32,490 nucleotides of DNA, from IMG/VR virus record IMGVR_UViG_3300041411_000271, positions 1-32,490 of that record; one strand, written 5' to 3'. This document shows positions 8,942 through 15,579 of this stretch, piece by piece. Every line of letters begins with the position of its first letter. Position 1 is the stretch's first letter. The position numbers and the translations under genes were made by a program. The DNA comes from a virus. The notes under the pieces were generated by a model. That model worked only from the letters and a program-made list of their open reading frames with translations. It was not told the origin of the DNA and ran no database searches.

Positions 8942-9307
8942 TTACCTCGCGACATCGAAGTGGAGAGTTTCTGGCGTGCCGGTCAGGGCATCGGTGTAGA
9001 CAATGGATACGCTGACGCCCCCTTCTATCAGGACCAGTTTCACAACTGGCGGTGGATAGTGCGCGACGGCCTCTTCAAGCAGCATCTGGCCGCTGATGAG
9101 CGACTTCCACTCGCCCGGCTGTACAGCTTCACCGACTTTTTTACCCAGCCCGGCACCGTATTCAGGATGAAACAGATAATCACCGGGGTTGGTCAGCAGT
9201 CGTCGCAGAATACGTTGCTTCGTGCGAACGCTGCCCAGAGCCGTGCGCAGATCGCCCGTAGAGGAGGGCGCAAGATCTCCTCCGGTAAAATGATAAAGGT
9301 CGTGCAT
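8942..9307 (-). CDS. gp25-like baseplate wedge protein
   Basis: A 121-aa protein of the GpW/gp25 family, a small lysozyme-fold-related wedge subunit conserved in contractile systems. Key signs are the size, the LRTALGSVRTKQRILRRLLTNPGDYLFHPEYGAGL segment spanning about residues 19-53 (quoted here only to identify it by its central RILRRLLT and HPEYGAGL parts), and its place before J. It follows the spike gene by 3 bases. No enzymatic role is expected. Confidence 0.88.
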   Translation of the reverse strand: MHDLYHFTGGDLAPSSTGDLRTALGSVRTKQRILRRLLTNPGDYLFHPEYGAGLGKKVGEAVQPGEWKSLISGQMLLEEAVAHYPPPVVKLVLIEGGVSVSIVYTDALTGTPETLHFDVAR

Positions 9308-9310
9308 AGG

Positions 9311-9922
9311 TTACCGTTGCAGAGTGGCTTTGATTTGCTGTTCTGGCGGGGCTGTAAAGTTGCCCTGACCTTTCTCGAGATGTGTGTGACCGCTATAAAC
9401 GGTACGAATATGATGAACCGTGCCATAGCGACCATTGTTGTCGCTGATCTCTTTACCGACCGTCAGATTTTCATCTATCCGGACGTCGCCACCAGTAAAG
9501 TGATGTGCTGGTGCGTCATAAATGAGTTTTTCCTTCGCACTCAGCAGGACGTCCCCGCTGTTGAGAAACTTTAAAAGCGATCCGCCCTGATGCACCAGCC
9601 AGAATTCACCGGAAGGGGGACCCGGGCAGCGGTCTTCATCGTTATAAAACTGCCCTGCCGCCATACCAACCCCGGCCAGGCTGGAATCAAACTCAACCTC
9701 AGCTACGGCACCAATCATCGGCCCTGCCGCAAGCCCCCAGCCGTTTCCTGCCCAGGGAGTGCTGAGGGGGATCCAGCCGGTTTCCTCACATGTCGGCTGC
9801 AGCAGTACCTTCACTGTGTAGTTATCCGGGTCATAAGCCGTGATAATGCCCTGACGTGTGCCACTCTTACCCGCATTGCTCTGGCGCGATGTCGCCGCCA
9901 TGATATTCAGCAGCGCCCTCAC
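9311..9922 (-). CDS. Baseplate spike protein, gpV/gp45-like
   Basis: A 203-aa central spike that tips the tail tube and pierces the outer membrane. It has an N-terminal OB-like domain (RQGIITAYDPDNYTVKVLL) followed by beta-rich repeats. Near the C-terminus SGHTH gives a His-x-His pair, which in P2 gpV and phi92 spikes binds iron at the tip; the same role here is an inference. The ATG overlaps the hub gene stop by 4 bases (ATGA), so the two are translationally coupled. Confidence 0.85.
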   Translation of the reverse strand: MRALLNIMAATSRQSNAGKSGTRQGIITAYDPDNYTVKVLLQPTCEETGWIPLSTPWAGNGWGLAAGPMIGAVAEVEFDSSLAGVGMAAGQFYNDEDRCPGPPSGEFWLVHQGGSLLKFLNSGDVLLSAKEKLIYDAPAHHFTGGDVRIDENLTVGKEISDNNGRYGTVHHIRTVYSGHTHLEKGQGNFTAPPEQQIKATLQR

Positions 9923-11034
9923 CGCTCAACACCCGGCGCCGTGCTGTAGTTCTTACCCGACATCTGCATGGTGTAGCCTGTTTCCCAGCTCAGCGTACGT
10001 CGCACCCGATCACAATGGTAAATCTGGTCGAACGGGCTTTGTGTACCCTCAATACGTACATGCATGTAAGGCATGAGCAGGTTGTCACCTGCCGTTGATC
10101 CGCTGACGTTCATCTCGTGCTGTATCACCTGCCGGTAGATGGACTGTGCCAGCGCATGGGCTGCTTCAGGCGTTAATCCGTTACGTATGACACGATAAAT
10201 CTGAGTGTCAGATGAGGCGCTTCCGGGAACTGTTCGCTTACCAGGGTTTGGGTAAGAGGCACTGAACTGTTTATTCTTGCACTTTGCATTCCAGCTGAGC
10301 ACCTCAACCGACACTCCCCTGGCAATTGTCAGCGCACGTGAAAATGTCAGGTCATCGGAGACATGGCAGCGGGGATACGCCTGCTCACCGGGAGGCTGCC
10401 AGCGGATAACATAATCGTCATCACCGGCAGGGTCGCGTCGGGGTTGGAAATGCAGGCTGTCACCTTCCACATAAACCGAAAAGTTTTCGATGCCCGCCAG
10501 GCTGGTTATCAGGTCCCATTCCGTCTGTTCGCCTGTCAGGTGTGTCGAATCGATCTGATAGTATTCACCGACGCGCTGTGTCGTCGCCGTCACAACCGGT
10601 GTCAGGCCGTGACGCTGCGCCAGCGTGGTGACTATCTGTGAACTGGTGAGATTTTTAAAGCTTTCACCCGGTGTCTTCGCATCAATCAGCTTTGCGGTGA
10701 AATCGCGCCCTTCTGCTGAAATCTCAAAGCGTGCCGGTTCGTAATGCCAGGTATCAATGCTGCCTGTGATGTGTCTTTTCTCGTTAACACCGGTCTGGGT
10801 TACTATCGAAATGAACAGTTCTGTCCTGATCGTGGTCTGAACCGCCCACCAGTTAAGCAGTTGCATGTCCGGCGGCAGCGCTGAAATCGCCAGCGTGAGC
10901 TCAAACGTCCCTGCACCACGAAAGGCATTGTTGTCAACGCTGAATGATACAAATGGCACGTCTGTGCCATTTAAAACACAACGCCCGCTGACTTGGCGGG
11001 TGCCCGATTCGGTAATGGGGTTGCTGACGTTCAT
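9919..11034 (-). CDS. Baseplate hub protein, gpD / Mu gp44-like
   Basis: A 371-aa hub protein that links the tail tube to the spike (P2 gpD, Mu gp44, T4 gp27). Supporting features are the N-terminal FVSFSVDNNAFRGAGTFELTL segment (its central part only), the middle TSSQIVTTLAQRHGLTP helix typical of late-control D proteins, and the position between the LysM protein and the spike. It ends over the spike start by 4 bases. No lysozyme domain is present. Confidence 0.85.
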   Translation of the reverse strand: MNVSNPITESGTRQVSGRCVLNGTDVPFVSFSVDNNAFRGAGTFELTLAISALPPDMQLLNWWAVQTTIRTELFISIVTQTGVNEKRHITGSIDTWHYEPARFEISAEGRDFTAKLIDAKTPGESFKNLTSSQIVTTLAQRHGLTPVVTATTQRVGEYYQIDSTHLTGEQTEWDLITSLAGIENFSVYVEGDSLHFQPRRDPAGDDDYVIRWQPPGEQAYPRCHVSDDLTFSRALTIARGVSVEVLSWNAKCKNKQFSASYPNPGKRTVPGSASSDTQIYRVIRNGLTPEAAHALAQSIYRQVIQHEMNVSGSTAGDNLLMPYMHVRIEGTQSPFDQIYHCDRVRRTLSWETGYTMQMSGKNYSTAPGVER

Positions 11035-11036
11035 CG

Positions 11037-12026
11037 CTAACTCGCCGGGCTGGTGGGTATTTTCAGCGTGTGAATGCCGCTCAGCTGCGGATCGGCCAGG
11101 TCATTGGCATCGGCAATACTGGTCCATAAAGAGGCGTCCCCATACTGCTCTGATGCCACCTTATACATATTGCCACCGGACAACGTTACCGCTCTGACGC
11201 CATTGGCGGCCTGACCTGAATTTACATTTTTGTTAAGCCTGCCCAGCACATTCTGAAGATGATACAGGGCCGGAATGCGGGTCGCGTGGTCTGACTGAAG
11301 AAGCAGGTTACTGACGGTTTTTGATATGGGATTGCCGGGTACCAGTCCACCCAGCGAGGTAATCTCCAGTGCCGCAGCCTCGAGCAGTGCCAGCTCATGC
11401 TGAATGATGTTCCGGGCTGCAATCAGGGGTCTGACAACGGACTGAATCTGCGCAACAGTAGCATGCGCAAAGTCCGTTACCTTCTTAACCGCCTGATGCA
11501 GATTTCTGATTGCCTGCGTAACGGCATCAACGTTGATGATACTGGCAAGGCCCAGCGCGCGGCCCAGGTCGCTGTCAATCAGCTCCCGCAGCGCCCCGGT
11601 CAGGGCATCCACTTTCGCTGGCGAGCCCTCATTGCGGACAACCGCGACCTCAATGGAATAGGGGCGGCGCCAGACATATTCGTAGACCGGACTGAACGCG
11701 GTGATGACCACCGTGAAACGATAGTCATCGAGCGTCAACAGAACCGGGTGCCCGGCATCCCGCATGCGTTCAAGCGCGCTCACCCGCTCACCCGCCTGCG
11801 AGCCCGTGATGATGCCAGACCAGGTCAGTGGCTCATACTCCGTGCCCAGCACATCAATAATGCGGTGGCCGCCAATCAGCTGATGCTGGACGGTTTTCTG
11901 CCTGCCGTGAATGACAACCTGTTCGGGGACTTCAAACTCCATGAATTCGAAGTCGCCTAACATCAGGCGGGTCACAGTCGGATCAATGCCCGGCGCAAAC
12001 TGCGAAAGAGAATTCAGAAGGGACAT
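11037..12026 (-). CDS. LysM-containing hub protein (Mu gp43 position)
   Basis: A 329-aa protein. The N-terminal beta-rich domain (GDFEFMEFEVPEQVVIHGRQ) resembles tail proteins that cap the tube near the hub. A central helical stretch follows. A C-terminal LysM-like fold occupies about residues 283-326 (MYKVASEQYGD...WTSIADAND...LKIPTSP). In Mu this slot holds gp43, formerly called DNA circularisation protein N. LysM modules in baseplates bind tail parts or peptidoglycan. The ATG at 12026 gives the family-like start but has no good ribosome site; the frame is open to 12092. The gene is separated by 153 bases from the DsbA-like gene, unlike its tightly packed downstream neighbours. Confidence 0.75.
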   Translation of the reverse strand: MSLLNSLSQFAPGIDPTVTRLMLGDFEFMEFEVPEQVVIHGRQKTVQHQLIGGHRIIDVLGTEYEPLTWSGIITGSQAGERVSALERMRDAGHPVLLTLDDYRFTVVITAFSPVYEYVWRRPYSIEVAVVRNEGSPAKVDALTGALRELIDSDLGRALGLASIINVDAVTQAIRNLHQAVKKVTDFAHATVAQIQSVVRPLIAARNIIQHELALLEAAALEITSLGGLVPGNPISKTVSNLLLQSDHATRIPALYHLQNVLGRLNKNVNSGQAANGVRAVTLSGGNMYKVASEQYGDASLWTSIADANDLADPQLSGIHTLKIPTSPAS

Positions 12027-12132
12027 ACTGCGAGTGCCTGTTTCAGATATGACTGACAATGAAAATAGGAGCCGCCATCTGTCGGGAGGCATGCGAATTT
12101 ACAGGGCCTGACCGTTCAGGCTGCCTGCAAAA

Positions 12133-12146
12133 GATGTCCGGACATC
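12133..12146. repeat. 14-bp perfect palindrome beside the DsbA-like gene
   Basis: GATGTCCGGACATC, followed on the minus strand side by a 7-base T run at about 12159-12165. It lies in the unusual 153-base gap between the DsbA-like gene and the LysM hub gene. It could be a regulatory site or a junction mark; the sequence alone does not tell. Confidence 0.4.
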
Positions 12147-12179
12147 AAATATGGTGCAAAAAAAGCTCCTACCCAGACG

Positions 12180-12872
12180 TTATTCAGTCCGGATTTTATT
12201 CTGCTGCAGGTCAGCCAGATGATGACTGTTATTTATTTCGGCCAGTGCGATGTTGACGGCCTCTTCCAGCGAGTCATAAGTAACCTCGCCAGGCAGCACC
12301 CTGTCCCCGATGATGGTTGTCGGCGTACCTGTGTAATGAAGCCGTCTCATTAACGCCTTATTCACTTCGATAATGTTCTGTGTATCAAGCGGATAAGTTG
12401 TGACTTTCATTCCGGCAGCATGCAGGGCTGAATAAATACGCAGGTCGTCACCCATACCGCTGTCTGACATCAACGCATGGTGAAAAGCATGGAATTTTTC
12501 AGGTTCTTCGATCCAGACGGCAAGCGCCATGCGCGTAACAGCGGTTGACGCTTCCGGACCGTATGAAATCAGTTTGTAGATGATCGCAATCTGAGGATAG
12601 GCCTTTAAAAGCTTTTCCAGATTACTGTCCAGTCGTTTGCAATGAATACAGTCGTAGTTCACGAAACTGACAATTTTCAGTACAGGTTGCTCAGCACCGA
12701 CGACAGGAGAGAGCGGATCGTTCAGCAGTTTATTTCGCATGAGTGCATCTGTCTGCGATGGACGCTGCGGCTGTTCTGCAGTAATGCCAGTGTTTGCCTG
12801 ATGATGCGCCACCCCGGCAGTTGCCTGCCCTGCGCCCATGAGCATCAGCAATAAAACGAATTCATTAAGCAT
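12180..12872 (-). CDS. Secreted DsbA-like thiol oxidoreductase in the tail operon
   Basis: A 230-aa protein with an N-terminal signal peptide (FVLLLMLMGAGQATAG, cut near residue 20) and a thioredoxin fold with an inserted helical domain, the DsbA/DsbG/Com1-like class. The active site is CIHC at residues 75-78, and the matching cis-proline loop is TGTPTTIIGD at 181-190. It should therefore make or shuffle disulfides in the periplasm. The ATG has GGAG 8 bases upstream and overlaps the end of a short open frame. Tail proteins assemble in the cytoplasm, so an exported oxidoreductase here is odd. It may serve the lysogen, a secreted partner, or genome entry. No transmembrane partner like DsbB is nearby. 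Confidence 0.85.
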   Translation of the reverse strand: MLNEFVLLLMLMGAGQATAGVAHHQANTGITAEQPQRPSQTDALMRNKLLNDPLSPVVGAEQPVLKIVSFVNYDCIHCKRLDSNLEKLLKAYPQIAIIYKLISYGPEASTAVTRMALAVWIEEPEKFHAFHHALMSDSGMGDDLRIYSALHAAGMKVTTYPLDTQNIIEVNKALMRRLHYTGTPTTIIGDRVLPGEVTYDSLEEAVNIALAEINNSHHLADLQQNKIRTE

Positions 12873-12960
12873 TATCCTGCTCCACAGATAATCTCACAGT
12901 TGCCGTAACGGAACGCAGTGACTGCGATTTTCGAAAAGCCTTAAACAGTGAAATCAGCAT
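12865..12960 (-). CDS. Possible 31-aa peptide overlapping the DsbA-like gene
   Basis: A short frame starts at ATG 12960, encodes a hydrophobic stretch followed by basic residues, and ends in TAA inside the DsbA-like start, an 8-base overlap typical of coupled genes. The same frame is open back to the tape measure stop (about 13065) through a hydrophobic Leu/Pro-rich segment, but no ATG, GTG or TTG is found there. It could be a small membrane protein, or the tail of a longer gene whose start was lost. I do not recognise it. Confidence 0.3.
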   Translation of the reverse strand: MLISLFKAFRKSQSLRSVTATVRLSVEQDNA

Positions 12961-13068
12961 GGCCAAAGCGGCGTTCAGAATTCTGAATACCGGCAGCTGT
13001 GAAAGCAGTTGAGGAAGAAGAGGCAGATAAGGCCTGCCCGCAGGAGTGTGAATTAAACCAGGCTGTCA

Positions 13069-15351
13069 TCAGGGCAGAGAGAGGCTGCCAGCCTGACCGG
13101 GATACACCATCAGCATGGATGGATCGAAGGTGCTGGTGGATGACGGTGCTCTGGCTGCCTGCTTACTGATGCCACTCATGACAGTGGCCACCAGTACCTG
13201 TCGACCTTCATGCGTCATCAGCAGATTTACGGGCTGCCCGTTATTAACGCCAGAAACTGGCGGTATCGGGGGATACCTGCCGGTTTTACGAAACGCCTGC
13301 TCACGAAGATGCTGTCTGTCGAAGTCCGCCTGGGCAGGCATCCAGGGTTTATAGGCAACGCCGTGGTCAAGCGCATTCTGACGTGCCAGTCTGCCACGCT
13401 CTGCCATTTCCCGGCTCTGCGATACCGTGCTGCCAGGATACAGGGCGGCAAGCGTTACGGCAGAGATTATGCCCGGCAGACCGGTCAGCGCGGCGGTGAG
13501 TCCTGTCAGACCAGTAGTGGCGCTTCTGCCAATAAGCAGGTCAATGCCCCAGCCCGCCAGTTTAAGTGGTGTCAGCAGTGCGCCCGCAGCATGTCTGATG
13601 AGCCAGAATCCGCCACTGATGCCTGCAAGGCCGGTCACGGCCAGCGCCGCCTGCCCCGCAAACTTCGCCATCTCAGGATGCCGGTGCGCAATGTCTGCCA
13701 TCTGCTGAAGAGAGTGCGTGAGCATGTCTAGACCCTGTGTGAAGGTGTCCAGCAGGCCGCCATCTTTCCCCATCACCCGCTGCAGGTCCTGCCATTTCTT
13801 GTGAAAGTCGATCGCTTTGCCGTTGTAAGTGCTGCCGACCGCACTATAGGCATCATTCAGGCCGCGCGCGACTCCGTAGGCATCAATGCGGTGATGAATG
13901 GTCTCAAGCTGTTTGTCGATGAGACTGAACATCTTGCCGCCGGTACGCCCGAATATCAGGGCGTTCTCACGCTGCTTCTGTTCTTCGGTGTAATGGTGCC
14001 TGCGGTAGAGTGGCAGGATGACGTTTTCATAGTATTCGACAGGCGACTGGCTGAAGAGCTGCGCGTTTATAAGTGGATTGCCCCGGAAACGCTTCACGCC
14101 GCCCAGGCTGTTTAGCTCTATCTTGCTGGCATCCCAGATGCCCATCGTCATCAGGTCGTGGGTGACCTGATTAGGCAGCTTCACAATCCCGTTTAACCGG
14201 TTGTAAGCAGTCATCAACGCATCACCCGCTGAACTGCCCTTCAATTCACCGATAATCGGCTCCAGCTCAGCAAACAGGGCTTTATTGCTCAGGTTAAAGG
14301 CCGAGGTGCCCGCTTTGGCCGTAAACTGACGGTACTGGGTGAAATCGACATTGCCGCCTGAAGACTGAATGGCACGGAACGCCGCGTCCATCAGTTCATT
14401 AAAACGCTCCGGGCTTTTCAGTCCACCCGCCGTCTCGGTGAAGCGCAGCATATCCATCTGCTTCGCCGTGCTGGCCTCACGCTGATGCTCATCCAGCCCG
14501 CGGGATGCGAAGGTGATACGCGCCATCACCGGCGCCGCCAGTTTCGCTGCGCGCAACTGCTCATCCAGCGTTTTTGCACCCGATTCGCTGAATACCCCCT
14601 GCGCTTCCACCAGATATTTCAGCATATCTGTGGCCGAAGAGCCCCGGACCCGGGTAGTTTCAGCAAAACGCAGTGCTTCATCTGTCGCCGCCTGACCCAT
14701 GCCGAACTGCCTGAACTTCTCGGTCATGGTCTGGTAGCGGGCTGCCTCATCAACAAAGCCCTTCAGCAGTCTGAAACCCAGATAGCCGGTGGCCAGATTG
14801 GTCATACCCTCTGAATATGTGGCTCCGCCCGGTAGCCGGCCATTACCGCCGCCGTGGCCAGAACCGCCACCACCCCATCCACCAGGGGGGACGCCATTAT
14901 GCCAGCCATGCCACCAGCCACCCTGTCCTGAAGGCGGAAGCAGTGCGAGTCTCCGGCCATGGGTGCCATATCCACCGCTGCCACCTGCAGCGGCGGCCCC
15001 CGCTGCCAGAACGGGCAGTGTCATGGCTGCACCGTAACCACCCGCCAGCAGCGGGGCATTACGCGAGGCCCGGTTGATACGCTGTGTCTGGTCAGCAATC
15101 TCGCGGATGGCACCGGCATATTCACGCGCACCGCGGGACGCGCCAGAGAACTCATTATTGAGGGAGCGATTGAGTGCCCGAAGTGCGGATGTTGCTTCAC
15201 GGGCCGCACGGGTCAGTGCTTTGATGTTCCTGGTGATGGTGACGAACTTCTTATTCAGTTCAATCGCATCACGGCTCACCTGCAGCAGGTTGCGCGTAAT
15301 CTGGTCATCCAGCGCCAGCCGCACGGCTACGCGGTAAGCCTGAATATCCAT
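13069..15351 (-). CDS. Tail tape measure protein
   Basis: A 760-aa tape measure that sets tail length and is ejected ahead of the DNA. The N-terminal 100 residues are helical and charged, as expected for the coiled coil inside the tube. Residues about 102-173 are extremely rich in Gly, Trp and His (for example PPGGWGGGGSGHGGGNGR), which is unusual. A family-like domain follows (YLGFRLLKGFVDEAARYQTM), then hydrophobic Ala/Leu/Gly segments at about 600-670. The start at 15351 has GAGG upstream; the frame's earlier 23 codons run through a terminator hairpin and are not used. It ends in tandem TGA TGA. The gene follows the SIR2 cargo, not the chaperone as in Mu. Confidence 0.9.
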   Translation of the reverse strand: MDIQAYRVAVRLALDDQITRNLLQVSRDAIELNKKFVTITRNIKALTRAAREATSALRALNRSLNNEFSGASRGAREYAGAIREIADQTQRINRASRNAPLLAGGYGAAMTLPVLAAGAAAAGGSGGYGTHGRRLALLPPSGQGGWWHGWHNGVPPGGWGGGGSGHGGGNGRLPGGATYSEGMTNLATGYLGFRLLKGFVDEAARYQTMTEKFRQFGMGQAATDEALRFAETTRVRGSSATDMLKYLVEAQGVFSESGAKTLDEQLRAAKLAAPVMARITFASRGLDEHQREASTAKQMDMLRFTETAGGLKSPERFNELMDAAFRAIQSSGGNVDFTQYRQFTAKAGTSAFNLSNKALFAELEPIIGELKGSSAGDALMTAYNRLNGIVKLPNQVTHDLMTMGIWDASKIELNSLGGVKRFRGNPLINAQLFSQSPVEYYENVILPLYRRHHYTEEQKQRENALIFGRTGGKMFSLIDKQLETIHHRIDAYGVARGLNDAYSAVGSTYNGKAIDFHKKWQDLQRVMGKDGGLLDTFTQGLDMLTHSLQQMADIAHRHPEMAKFAGQAALAVTGLAGISGGFWLIRHAAGALLTPLKLAGWGIDLLIGRSATTGLTGLTAALTGLPGIISAVTLAALYPGSTVSQSREMAERGRLARQNALDHGVAYKPWMPAQADFDRQHLREQAFRKTGRYPPIPPVSGVNNGQPVNLLMTHEGRQVLVATVMSGISKQAARAPSSTSTFDPSMLMVYPGQAGSLSLP

Positions 15352-15373
15352 GAGAACCTCGTTTTTCGGCCAT

Positions 15374-15394
15374 AAAAAAACCCGCCTGAGCGGG
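15374..15394 (-). terminator. Intrinsic terminator in the tape measure leader
   Basis: On the minus strand CCCGC, loop TCAG, GCGGG, then seven T, about 23 bases before the tape measure start. It is the second of two terminators between the SIR2 module and the tape measure. Confidence 0.75.
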
Positions 15395-15420
15395 TGAAAT
15401 TGAAATCTGAAGACACACAT

Positions 15421-15448
15421 AAAAAACCCACCATAAGGTGGGTTTTTT
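15421..15448. terminator. Strong terminator ending the SIR2 module
   Basis: A perfect 12-bp inverted repeat, AAAAAACCCACC and GGTGGGTTTTTT, with a 4-base loop. On the minus strand the T run follows the stem directly. It begins one base after the stop codon of the 26-aa peptide gene, so it closes that transcription unit. Confidence 0.9.
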
Positions 15449-15449
15449 G

Positions 15450-15530
15450 TTACTTGTTAAAGATTTTCTTTAGTAAATTCAGGGTCTCTTCGTTTAAATC
15501 TCTTACTTTGCTTGATACTGTTTGTTTCAT
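15450..15530 (-). CDS. 26-aa peptide gene downstream of the SIR2 gene
   Basis: A short gene with ATG at 15530, a good ribosome site (GGAG 9 bases upstream) and a TAA stop right at the terminator. The peptide is charged with leucines spaced as in an amphipathic helix and has a Lys-rich end (LLKKIFNK). No signal peptide or known family is evident. It starts 49 bases after the SIR2 stop in the same transcript and shares its AT-rich base use. It might be a regulator or partner of the SIR2 protein; this is inference from position only. Confidence 0.6.
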   Translation of the reverse strand: MKQTVSSKVRDLNEETLNLLKKIFNK

Positions 15531-15579
15531 GAAAATCTCCATATCAGATGGGAAAACTGTCTAAAGTTTCGATAAACCG

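Noticed and set aside
8588-9574. 328-codon plus-strand frame
   Set aside because: It is antisense to baseplate J, gp25-like and spike genes, whose families are clear. Long antisense frames are common in this GC-rich codon use.
15352-15420. 23-residue N-terminal extension of the tape measure
   Set aside because: It would translate the terminator hairpin. ATG 15351 has GAGG upstream and starts the typical helical sequence.
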